From: Flavobacteriaceae bacterium Ga0077528
Lineage (GTDB): Bacteria > Bacteroidota > Bacteroidia > Flavobacteriales > Flavobacteriaceae
Length of the DNA stretch: 64,000 nucleotides
NCBI GenBank assembly: GCA_001464475.1
Contig: LNDX01000001.1
Span: forward strand, 62,001-126,000
Direction: 5' to 3'
The first letter of the stretch is position 1, and each line of letters begins with the position of its first letter. Shown in pieces: positions 8,924 to 16,609 of the stretch. Position numbers and translations under genes: made by a program. The notes beneath the pieces were generated by a model that ran no database searches, was not told the DNA's origin, and saw nothing but the letters and a program-made list of their open reading frames with translations.

Positions 8924-10102
8924 ATGAAACCAGATTTATTTCAAGCTCCAGATTATTACTTGTTAGACGATTTGCTAACAGAAGAACATAAATTAGTTAG
9001 AGATTCTGCTCGTGCGTGGGTAAAAAGAGAAGTATCTCCAATAATTGAAGATTATGCACAACGTGCTGAATTTCCAAAACAAATTATTAAAGGTTTGGGA
9101 GAGATTGGTGGTTTTGGACCTTATATTCCTGAAGAATATGGCGGTGCAGGATTAGATCAAATTTCTTATGGATTAATCATGCAAGAAATAGAAAGAGGTG
9201 ATTCTGGTGTTCGTTCTACTTCATCAGTTCAATCTTCATTAGTGATGTATCCAATATGGAAATTCGGAACTGAAGAGCAAAGAATGAAATATTTGCCAAA
9301 ATTAGCAACAGGAGAATTCATGGGTTGTTTTGGATTAACTGAACCTGATCATGGTTCAAATCCAAGTGGAATGACTACGAATTTTAAAGATATGGGTGAC
9401 CATTATTTATTGAATGGTGCTAAAATGTGGATTTCAAATGCTCCATTCGCAGATGTTGCTGTAGTTTGGGCAAAAAATGAAGAAGGAAGAATTCACGGAT
9501 TAATTGTTGAACGTGGTATGGAAGGTTTTACAACTCCAGAAACGCATAATAAATGGTCACTTCGTGCAAGTGCAACTGGTGAATTGATTTTTGATAATGT
9601 AAAAGTTCCGAAAGAAAATTTATTGCCTGGAAAATCTGGTCTTGGTGCTCCAATGATGTGTTTGGATTCTGCAAGATACGGAATCGCTTGGGGTGCAATT
9701 GGTGCTGCAATGGATTGTTATGACACTGCTTTGCGTTATGCAAAAGAGAGAATTCAATTTGACAAACCAATTGCTGGAACTCAATTACAACAAAAGAAAT
9801 TAGCCGAAATGATTACTGAAATCACTAAAGCACAGTTACTTACATGGAGATTAGGAGTTTTAAGAAATGAAGGCAAAGCAACTACAGCTCAAATTTCTAT
9901 GGCAAAAAGAAACAACGTTGATATGGCAATAAACATTGCTCGTGAAGCGCGTCAAATTCTTGGCGGAATGGGAATTACAGGAGAATATTCTATCATGCGT
10001 CACAGTATGAATTTAGAATCTGTAATTACTTATGAAGGAACACACGATATTCACTTGTTAATTACTGGCGCAGATATTACAGGAATTCCTGCTTTTAAAT
10101 AA
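8924..10102 (+). CDS. Acyl-CoA dehydrogenase, glutaryl-CoA dehydrogenase type
   Basis: This 392-residue flavoprotein has the full acyl-CoA dehydrogenase fold. FAD and substrate motifs include GCFGLTEPDHGSNPSGM (about 136-152) and MWISNAPFADVAVVWAK. The C-terminal catalytic segment is TYEGTHDIH, with Glu371 as the likely base. YEGTHDIH together with SGVRSTSSVQSSLVM is the pattern of glutaryl-CoA dehydrogenases, which oxidise and decarboxylate glutaryl-CoA to crotonyl-CoA in Lys/Trp breakdown. A saccharopine dehydrogenase gene at 43164 fits lysine catabolism but is not linked. The gene appears monocistronic, ending at the terminator at 10172. Confidence 0.92.
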   Translation: MKPDLFQAPDYYLLDDLLTEEHKLVRDSARAWVKREVSPIIEDYAQRAEFPKQIIKGLGEIGGFGPYIPEEYGGAGLDQISYGLIMQEIERGDSGVRSTSSVQSSLVMYPIWKFGTEEQRMKYLPKLATGEFMGCFGLTEPDHGSNPSGMTTNFKDMGDHYLLNGAKMWISNAPFADVAVVWAKNEEGRIHGLIVERGMEGFTTPETHNKWSLRASATGELIFDNVKVPKENLLPGKSGLGAPMMCLDSARYGIAWGAIGAAMDCYDTALRYAKERIQFDKPIAGTQLQQKKLAEMITEITKAQLLTWRLGVLRNEGKATTAQISMAKRNNVDMAINIAREARQILGGMGITGEYSIMRHSMNLESVITYEGTHDIHLLITGADITGIPAFK

Positions 10103-10171
10103 AAATTAAATCTCATTGCCTTCGAGAGCCTCAGGCAACAAAATTTAATTAAACAATAAATAAAATTGATA

Positions 10172-10203
10172 TAAAGAGCTTCTCTATTTCGAGGAGCTTT
10201 TTT
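10172..10203 (+). terminator. Rho-independent terminator after glutaryl-CoA dehydrogenase
   Basis: The hairpin AGCTTCTC / GAGGAGCT (one G-T pair) is followed by six T, about 70 bases past the stop at 10102. Confidence 0.75.
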
Positions 10204-10268
10204 ACTTTTGATAAAGTATTTTGAAATCTAAATGGTTTTATTTTACGTAAATTCTAAAAAAAAATGCA

Positions 10269-11051
10269 ATGACTATTCAAACCATCAACAACAATATACA
10301 AGAATATAAAAATCAATTACTTACCCATTCATTATATGAGAAAGTAAAAACCATTGAAGATCTTCACTGCTTTTTAGAAAATCATATCTATGCCGTTTGG
10401 GATTTTATGTCGTTGTTAAAAGCTTTACAGAACAAGCTAACATGTACCTCAACGCCATGGCTACCTATTGGAAATCCTGAGATACGTTACTTAATCAACG
10501 AAATTGTAGTTGCCGAAGAAACCGATTTAACTATAGATGGATTACGTAAAAGCCATTTTGAAATGTACATTGATGCAATGGAACAATGTGGCGCAAATAC
10601 TACGCAAATACATGAATTTTTAATCAACGTAAAAGCTACTCAAAACATTTTTGTATCCATCAAACAAAGTGATTTGCATCCAAATGTGAAAGCTTTTTTA
10701 GATTTCACTTTCAGAGTTATTGAAGAAGGAAAACCACACAAAATTGCCGCAGCATTTACTTTTGGAAGAGAAGATTTGATTCCGAATATGTTTACTGAAA
10801 TCTTGAAAAACTTTCAGAGTAATTTTCCTGAAACCGATTTGTCAAAATTGATTTACTATTTTGAACGTCATATCGAACTTGATGCTGACGAACACGGACC
10901 AATGGCAATGCAAATGGTAACTGAACTTTGCGCTGATTCTGAACAAAAATGGAAAGAAGTTGAAGAAGTTTCTGTTCGAGCATTAGAAAAACGTATTGGA
11001 CTTTGGAATGCTATTGAAGAGCAAATGGAAATGAGACTTGAAATGGTATAA
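10269..11051 (+). CDS. DUF3050 (haem-oxygenase-like fold) protein
   Basis: This 260-residue, mostly helical protein matches DUF3050 by LENHIYAVWDFMSLLKALQ (36-54), STPWLPIGNPEIRYLINEIV and ERHIELDADEHGPMAMQM (199-216). No reaction is known for the family. The fold class is that of haem oxygenase and TenA. The residues E37/H39, the EE pair near 78, and H201/D205/H209 are placed much like the metal ligands of haem-oxygenase-like diiron oxidases. That resemblance is inference from spacing. The gene is followed 32 bases later by a metallophosphoesterase, so the two may share a transcript. Confidence 0.85.
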   Translation: MTIQTINNNIQEYKNQLLTHSLYEKVKTIEDLHCFLENHIYAVWDFMSLLKALQNKLTCTSTPWLPIGNPEIRYLINEIVVAEETDLTIDGLRKSHFEMYIDAMEQCGANTTQIHEFLINVKATQNIFVSIKQSDLHPNVKAFLDFTFRVIEEGKPHKIAAAFTFGREDLIPNMFTEILKNFQSNFPETDLSKLIYYFERHIELDADEHGPMAMQMVTELCADSEQKWKEVEEVSVRALEKRIGLWNAIEEQMEMRLEMV

Positions 11052-11083
11052 AATTTATATCTTTATCAAGTAAATTTTACCTT

Positions 11084-11986
11084 ATGTCATCTCAAACAAG
11101 ATTAACACGAGCCTACAAAGAAGCCAAAAGAATTCAATTTACCAATCAAGATAAATTTATTCTGTTTAGTGATTGTCATCGTGGCGATGGAAGTTTTGCT
11201 GATGATTTTGCCAATAATCGCAATATTTATGTTCACGCTTTAAACCAATATTACAAAAACGGGTTTCAATATGTAGAACTTGGTGATGGTGATGAACTAT
11301 GGGAAAATTTATTTTTCAAAGATGTTTTGGAAGCCAACAAAAATGTTTTTTTATTACTAAAGAAATTCTATTTGCAAAAAAAACTTCACATGATTTATGG
11401 AAATCATGATATGGTTTATAGAAATCCTTCTATTGTAAAAAAGAATTTTGCAGAATATTTTGATACCGGCGAAGGAAAAAAAATGCCTTTGATGCCCGAT
11501 TTAAAATTTCATGAAGCTATCGTTTTAGAAAACTCAGAAACAGGTCAAGAATTATTTTTAACCCACGGACATCAAGCCGATTTTTTCAATTATGTTGGTT
11601 GGAAATTCAATCGTTTTTTTGTGAGAATTCTGTGGAAACCTTTGCAAGTTTGGGGAATAAAAGACCCAACTAGTCCGGCTAAAAATTATCTTGAGTCCAT
11701 AAAAGTAGAAAGAAGAATCAAAAAGTGGATAGCTGATAATGGAAATAAAATCACAATTGTTGGACACACACATCGTCCACATTTTCCAAAACCTCATGAA
11801 AACTTATTAAATTTTTTCAATGATGGAAGTTGTGTTCATCCAAGAAATATTACCGGAATTGAAATAGAAAACGGCAAAATCGCTTTAGTCAAATGGTTGA
11901 TAGACACTAATAATGATGGTGTTTTACAAATTGTAAAAGAATATATTGAAACTCCTGTAGATTTAATTTCTTATAAATCATTATGA
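11084..11986 (+). CDS. Calcineurin-like metallophosphoesterase
   Basis: The five metal-binding blocks are in order: FSDCHRGD (about 28-35), GDGDELW, YGNHD, THGHQAD and VGHTHRP (about 226-232). The chain is 300 residues with no signal peptide, so it is cytosolic or peripheral. The spread-out layout recalls LpxH-like and related phosphoesterases, but the sequence does not identify the substrate. Its stop overlaps the start of the next lipoprotein gene by 4 bases (ATGA), implying translational coupling. Confidence 0.9.
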   Translation: MSSQTRLTRAYKEAKRIQFTNQDKFILFSDCHRGDGSFADDFANNRNIYVHALNQYYKNGFQYVELGDGDELWENLFFKDVLEANKNVFLLLKKFYLQKKLHMIYGNHDMVYRNPSIVKKNFAEYFDTGEGKKMPLMPDLKFHEAIVLENSETGQELFLTHGHQADFFNYVGWKFNRFFVRILWKPLQVWGIKDPTSPAKNYLESIKVERRIKKWIADNGNKITIVGHTHRPHFPKPHENLLNFFNDGSCVHPRNITGIEIENGKIALVKWLIDTNNDGVLQIVKEYIETPVDLISYKSL

Positions 11987-12681
11987 AACATTTACTTAAA
12001 ATAAGTTGTTTACTATTATTTACTTTACTTGTTAGTTGTTCAGCAAATGACACTGTGCAAACATCATCAAGTGGAAAAACAATAAAATATTTAGCACTTG
12101 GAGACAGTTACACCATAGGACAAAGTGTTTGTGAGACTTGTCGTTTCCCAATTCAATTGCAAAACGAACTTAAAAACTATCTTACCTTTAAAGATGTTTT
12201 CGTAACCAATGTCATTGCACAAACAGGATGGACAACTACCAATTTAAAATCTGCAATTGCTTCACAAAATCCAACAAATGATTATGATTTGGTAACCTTA
12301 TTAATTGGTGTAAACAATCAATATCAAAACAAACCTTTCAGTCTATATGAACAAGAATTTCCAGAATTAGTAAACATTGCCATTGATAAGGCAAAAGGAA
12401 TAAGAGCAAATGTAATTGTAGTTTCAATACCAGACTATGCCTTCACACCTTTTGGAAATGGAAACACAACTATTTCGATGCAAATTGATGCTTACAACGC
12501 TTTTGCAGAAAATTATTGCATTCAAAATAACATCACTTTTGTGAACATCACTGATATTACTAGACAAGGATTAGCACAACCTAATTTGGTTGCCATTGAC
12601 GGTTTACATCCTTCAGAACTTGCCTATTCTAAATTTGTAGAAAGAATTTTTCCTAAGGCTAAAATGGTTTTGGGGTTATAA
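11983..12681 (+). CDS. SGNH/GDSL-family hydrolase lipoprotein
   Basis: A lipoprotein signal ends in LLVSC (Cys20). The SGNH blocks are visible: block I LGDSYTIGQSV with the nucleophilic Ser, block III with GVNNQ, and block V as DGLHPSELAY with the Asp/His pair. It is probably a periplasmic or outer-membrane-anchored esterase. The substrate is unknown; acyl or acetyl esters of glycans or lipids are typical. It overlaps the preceding phosphoesterase gene by 4 bases and converges with the spermidine synthase gene, whose stop is 5 bases away. Confidence 0.9.
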   Translation: MKHLLKISCLLLFTLLVSCSANDTVQTSSSGKTIKYLALGDSYTIGQSVCETCRFPIQLQNELKNYLTFKDVFVTNVIAQTGWTTTNLKSAIASQNPTNDYDLVTLLIGVNNQYQNKPFSLYEQEFPELVNIAIDKAKGIRANVIVVSIPDYAFTPFGNGNTTISMQIDAYNAFAENYCIQNNITFVNITDITRQGLAQPNLVAIDGLHPSELAYSKFVERIFPKAKMVLGL

Positions 12682-12685
12682 AAAA

Positions 12686-14182
12686 CTAATAATTACTCCA
12701 TTCTTGGTTAAAAGTAGTTACTAAATTTTGATTATTCAACCTATTAATCAAAATTTCTTTTGACATCATATCTTTTGAAAAATGTGTTAAACTATTCCAA
12801 TCATAATCATAAAATCGTAATCCTTTTATTTTTCGTTTTAATGTTAATGCTTTTTTCGAATTATTAACCATGTTAAAACCCCATTCACCAAAAGAAGGTA
12901 AATAGACATGATAAGGATTGGTGTTTTGAAATGAATGTTTTATTGTTTCATTGATACACCAAAAAGATTTTGGAGCAAAAAATGGAGAAGTTGATTGAAC
13001 AGTTAAAATTCCGTTGGCAGATAGATGATTTTTTACTTTATCGTAAAATGTCGTTGAGTATAATTTTCCAAGACTAAAATTTGAAGGATCAGGAAAGTCA
13101 ATAAAAATTACATCATATTTTTCAAAATTTGAATCAAGCCACACAAAAGCATCGCTATTAATTACATTAACTTTATTATTTAAAAGTGAATTTTTATTTA
13201 ATCTCTTTAACAAAGGATTTTCTTTAAAAATGTCTGTCATTTCCTTATCCAAATCAACTAGAGTAATTTTTTTTACTTCTTTGTACTTTAAAATTTCTCT
13301 TGCTGCCATACCGTCACCACCACCTAAAATTAGTATATTCTCTATGCTATTTGCAAAAGAAATTGCAGGATGTACAAATGCTTCATGATATCTGTATTCA
13401 TCGAATGAACTAAACTGTAGATTGTTATTTAAATATAGTTTATAATCATTTCGCTCGTGTGTTAAAACCAATCTTTGATATTTGGTTGTTTTTGAAATGA
13501 TGATATTCTCATTGTAAAGACTTTTTTCAGAAAAAGCAATAATATTATCTGAAAAATAAAGAGTTACCACTAAAACTAAAAACATTATAATTCCTTTTAA
13601 TCTTAAAAACAAAACATTTCTTACGTGCTCTTTAAGAAAAAAACTCATGGCAATTCCCACCAGAATATTGAATAATCCGAAAATTATTGAAGTATTTATT
13701 AGTCCAAATTGTGGCACAAAAAAAAGTGGAAATGCTATTGAGGCCAATAATGCACCTATATAATCAAAAGTAAATACGTTTGAGACAAGCGTATTAAATT
13801 GAAATTTATCTTTTAAAATTATCATCAATATTGGAATTTCTAATCCTACTAAACATCCTATAATGAAAACTATAAAATATAAATAGAACTCAAAATATTC
13901 AACATAATTAAAGATAAGAAAAAGTATAGGCGCACTTAAACCACCTATTAATCCAATGATTAATTCAATTTCAATAAATTTATTTACTAAATTATTTATT
14001 ATAAATTTTGAAAAATAAGAACCAATTCCCATTGCAAAAAGATAAATCCCTATTACAAGTGAAAATTGAGTGATTGAATCGCCAAGTAAATAACTTGCTA
14101 AAGCACCAGCAATTAACTCATAAACTAATCCGCAAGTTGAAATAATGAAAATGGTAAATAAAACAAGTCTTTCAATTTTCAT
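12686..14182 (-). CDS. Spermidine synthase-like aminopropyltransferase fused to N-terminal membrane domain
   Basis: Residues 1-220 hold about seven transmembrane helices. Residues 225-498 are an aminopropyltransferase domain with YRYHEAFVHP, the AdoMet-type loop LILGGGDGMAAREIL, VDLD, and the catalytic-site DFPDPSNFSLGKLYS. In soluble SpeE the matching Asp residues bind the polyamine and activate its amine. Membrane-fused forms are known, but their product is often unproven. The gene is last of a five-gene set; its ATG overlaps the stop of the DUF350 gene by one base (TAATG). With the AdoMet decarboxylase upstream, the set contains both enzymes needed for aminopropyl transfer. Confidence 0.88.
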   Translation of the reverse strand: MKIERLVLFTIFIISTCGLVYELIAGALASYLLGDSITQFSLVIGIYLFAMGIGSYFSKFIINNLVNKFIEIELIIGLIGGLSAPILFLIFNYVEYFEFYLYFIVFIIGCLVGLEIPILMIILKDKFQFNTLVSNVFTFDYIGALLASIAFPLFFVPQFGLINTSIIFGLFNILVGIAMSFFLKEHVRNVLFLRLKGIIMFLVLVVTLYFSDNIIAFSEKSLYNENIIISKTTKYQRLVLTHERNDYKLYLNNNLQFSSFDEYRYHEAFVHPAISFANSIENILILGGGDGMAAREILKYKEVKKITLVDLDKEMTDIFKENPLLKRLNKNSLLNNKVNVINSDAFVWLDSNFEKYDVIFIDFPDPSNFSLGKLYSTTFYDKVKNHLSANGILTVQSTSPFFAPKSFWCINETIKHSFQNTNPYHVYLPSFGEWGFNMVNNSKKALTLKRKIKGLRFYDYDWNSLTHFSKDMMSKEILINRLNNQNLVTTFNQEWSNY

Positions 14183-14397
14183 TATCCATGAATTGCAAAA
14201 CCAATTATTAGAGAAATACCTAAAATAAAAGCAGCAAAAACAATTGCTAATGCAGTATTTTTATTTTGTACTATTTCTTTCCATGTATTTTCTGGAGTTA
14301 ATTTTTCAAGTATATAATAACAAATTAAAAGGATAAGGAATCCTAACATTGAATATAACACTGAATTGATTACTGGTTTTAATAAGATATCTTCCAT
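14182..14397 (-). CDS. DUF350-family small membrane protein
   Basis: This 71-residue protein has two hydrophobic helices (about 12-31 and 47-69). The pattern LGFLILLICYYILEKLTP then NTALAIVFAAFILGISLIIGF matches one repeat of DUF350 (YjfL-like) proteins, which usually have two repeats and about 130 residues. It is therefore a half-length form that would probably have to pair with itself. Its role is unknown. DUF350 genes often accompany DUF4178/YjfK-like and PspA-like genes. It sits between the tiny membrane protein and the aminopropyltransferase. Confidence 0.75.
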   Translation of the reverse strand: MEDILLKPVINSVLYSMLGFLILLICYYILEKLTPENTWKEIVQNKNTALAIVFAAFILGISLIIGFAIHG

Positions 14398-14403
14398 ATT
14401 TTT

Positions 14404-14589
14404 TTATTTGTGTTGGTAATTATTTGAATTATAAAATCGGTTTATTCTTGACCTTTTTTCTTGTTCTGTTTTTTCACAATTACAGATTCTATTTCCTGAA
14501 AGTGTGTAATAGTAATATCCACTTACAACTATTAAACTTATTAGTAGTGCAAATTTATTTTCTAATATATATGTTAATGCCTTTTTCAT
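14404..14589 (-). CDS. Tiny single-pass membrane protein in the polyamine cassette
   Basis: This 61-residue protein has one hydrophobic segment (about 13-30) followed by NRICNCEK with two close Cys, then a short polar Arg/Asn-rich tail. I recognise no family. Translation is supported by position: its ATG overlaps the stop of the DUF4178 gene by 4 bases, and it ends 6 bases before the DUF350 start. The Cys pair after the membrane segment could be a lipid, metal or disulfide site; this is a guess. Confidence 0.65.
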   Translation of the reverse strand: MKKALTYILENKFALLISLIVVSGYYYYTLSGNRICNCEKTEQEKRSRINRFYNSNNYQHK

Positions 14590-15815
14590 TCTTCTTTTGA
14601 ATAAGGTGAATAATCACTATCATTCCATCTTCGTTGCTCAAAACTGTTTTTAATAAAAAATAAAATTATGACTATTATTAAAAAAACAACAAAAGCTGAA
14701 ACAAAATTCCAATTGTCACTTTTATCCCAATAAACATCAATTTTAAATCTTGAATTAGAAACATCATTCGTGTCTTTGCTAGGAACAAAAGTAATTTTAT
14801 ATTTTCCAGAACTTACACCACAAATATTAAACTCATCTGTTGTATCTCCTTCTGTCCAGTTTTCTCCTCCTTCATATCCGTGATAATATTCAATATCTTT
14901 AGAAAAATATGATGATTCACCTGTAGTTTGATTTACCAATGAAAAATCAGTTGCAACCCAAGAATTATCAACGTCTGAATTAATAAAAATTTTTAAAGGA
15001 GCAATCGGACCTTTTAATTCAAAAACATCTGTTGAAATTTCTTTGTTATTATTATCAAGCAAATTTATTTCATTAGAATAAACTAATTGATTTTTAGATG
15101 TAGAACTGAAATACAAATGAGAAATTAAAATAAAAATACAGGCACTACAAAACACAATAATTGTGTTGTTTAAATTGAAATAAAAAGGTTGAACCATTCC
15201 AACTTGAGATTTAGCAGGAACAGATTTAATATTAAAAATACTTTTAATTTCTTTTGATGAAATGTGCTTTCCTAAAAAAGAGGTTTGTTTTCCGTCTTCG
15301 ATTTCTATTGAAAGTAAACTTGGTGGGCAAATGAAATCAGCATATTCTATATTTTCATCTTTATCAATTTGATATTCAAAAAAACCTGCACCTGAAAAAT
15401 CAATATATTTACCTCGATCGTAAAGTTTATAATCGATGTCTTCATAATAAATTTCTCTTACAAACTTATCAGTACTCTTCAATTCAATTTCCTCAGAAAC
15501 AGTCCAATTACCATTTTCTTCAGTAAAATATTTTTTAGAATTATTATCAGAAATCAATTCATATTCTAACCAAGAATCATTAGATAAATCTTTCTTTAAA
15601 ATAACATTTGAAACACAATATTTTTGATTTTCAAAATCAACAATTGTACCAATTGGTATTACATAATTAAATGAAGATTTATTTGAACTTTTTAATTTTA
15701 AATTACCATTTTCATTCTTATGAAGTGAAAAGCACTTTACACAAATATAGTATTGATATGAAACTTCATATTGCACATTTAAAACATGATTACAGCTCAA
15801 ACAACTAACTTCCAT
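14586..15815 (-). CDS. DUF4178 membrane protein with N-terminal zinc ribbon
   Basis: The 409-residue chain begins with a zinc ribbon (CLSCNHV at 5-11 and CVKCFSLH near 29-36). A DUF4178-type beta domain follows, with IPIGTIVDFENQKYCVSNVIL near 50-75 and SWLEYELIS, then FFEYQIDKDENIEYADFI. A first transmembrane helix is near 212-232 and a second near 375-393. Between them lies a probably extracytoplasmic beta-sandwich-like region ending in SGKYKITFVPS. DUF4178 has no proven activity and is found with DUF350 and polyamine enzymes. The gene starts immediately after the AdoMet decarboxylase stop. This stretch is visibly AT-richer than the genes at 16277 and beyond. Confidence 0.82.
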   Translation of the reverse strand: MEVSCLSCNHVLNVQYEVSYQYYICVKCFSLHKNENGNLKLKSSNKSSFNYVIPIGTIVDFENQKYCVSNVILKKDLSNDSWLEYELISDNNSKKYFTEENGNWTVSEEIELKSTDKFVREIYYEDIDYKLYDRGKYIDFSGAGFFEYQIDKDENIEYADFICPPSLLSIEIEDGKQTSFLGKHISSKEIKSIFNIKSVPAKSQVGMVQPFYFNLNNTIIVFCSACIFILISHLYFSSTSKNQLVYSNEINLLDNNNKEISTDVFELKGPIAPLKIFINSDVDNSWVATDFSLVNQTTGESSYFSKDIEYYHGYEGGENWTEGDTTDEFNICGVSSGKYKITFVPSKDTNDVSNSRFKIDVYWDKSDNWNFVSAFVVFLIIVIILFFIKNSFEQRRWNDSDYSPYSKEE

Positions 15816-16178
15816 CTATCTGAATATTTCGTGCTTTGAAATTATTTCTCCTTCAAAAAATTCAACAAATTTTTCTACTATTTCTCTAACAGTTTCTGTA
15901 TTATCTTTAAAATAATTACACAAATATACATCAAGAGTTAATTGCATAAACTCTGGCCATGTGTGAATACAAATATGAGATTCTTTTAAACAAATAGCAA
16001 TGGTAAAACTATTATTTTCAAAATTATGAGTAATTATTCCAACTTTTTCGAGTTCAAATTCTTGGATAACTTTTTCTGAAAATACAATAAAAGAGCTGCT
16101 ATTCATGAGCAAATCAATATTTTCAACTTGAAGTGTAACTAACTTATGTAATCCCGGAGAATAGGTGTTTTGATCCAT
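15816..16178 (-). CDS. S-adenosylmethionine decarboxylase, prokaryotic SpeD/SpeH type
   Basis: This 120-residue proenzyme matches the short bacterial/archaeal AdoMet decarboxylase. All key residues are present: the self-cleavage pair Glu66-Ser67 in LKESHICIHTWPE, where Ser becomes the pyruvoyl group, plus His72 and Cys87 in LDVYLC. It should yield decarboxylated AdoMet, the aminopropyl donor for the aminopropyltransferase four genes downstream. Variant members of this family decarboxylate arginine or ornithine, so the substrate is not certain. I use ATG 16178 over TTG 16181. It is the first gene of the cassette. Confidence 0.9.
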   Translation of the reverse strand: MDQNTYSPGLHKLVTLQVENIDLLMNSSSFIVFSEKVIQEFELEKVGIITHNFENNSFTIAICLKESHICIHTWPEFMQLTLDVYLCNYFKDNTETVREIVEKFVEFFEGEIISKHEIFR

Positions 16179-16243
16179 CAAAATAAGATTCCAATTAATT
16201 TAGTGGAATATTTTGATTATACGTAAGTGTTAAAATTTTGTTA

Positions 16244-16276
16244 CAAAAAAAGCGAAAAGAAATTTTCGCTTTTTTA
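16244..16276 (-). terminator. Rho-independent terminator after the ferredoxin gene
   Basis: The hairpin AGCGAAAA / TTTTCGCT has A-rich and T-rich flanks. It separates the iron-sulfur gene group from the polyamine cassette, which must therefore have its own promoter near 16180-16240. Confidence 0.8.
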
Positions 16277-16609
16277 TTATTGTTCTGGTGCAATTTCGAG
16301 TTCTAATCCGTCGATGGCTTCAGTAATTGGAATTTGGCAACCCAATCTTGAGTTTTCTTTGACATGATAAGCTTCCCAAAGCATGGCTTCTTCGTCGGGA
16401 TTTCTTTCTAATGAAATAACATCATTTAAAACGTAGCATTGACAAGAAGCGCACATTGCCATTCCGCCGCAAACACCAACAGTTCCTTCTTCGGCTAGTT
16501 CATAGGCACGAATTAGTTCCATGATGTTCATGTTCATATCGGTTGGAGCTTGGACTTCGTGTCGTTCTCCGTTTCTATCGGTTATGTATACTGTTACGTC
16601 TTGTGGCAT
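16277..16609 (-). CDS. 2Fe-2S ferredoxin, adrenodoxin type
   Basis: This 110-residue protein has the cluster motif CGGMAMCASCQC (Cys47, Cys53 and Cys56 by count) and a fourth Cys in GCQIP near 94. This is the C-x5-C-x2-C-xn-C pattern of vertebrate-type or Isc-type ferredoxins. Its ATG overlaps the stop of the reductase gene by one base, so the two are almost certainly an electron-transfer pair. Partner oxidases or Fe-S assembly proteins are likely acceptors. Confidence 0.93.
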   Translation of the reverse strand: MPQDVTVYITDRNGERHEVQAPTDMNMNIMELIRAYELAEEGTVGVCGGMAMCASCQCYVLNDVISLERNPDEEAMLWEAYHVKENSRLGCQIPITEAIDGLELEIAPEQ

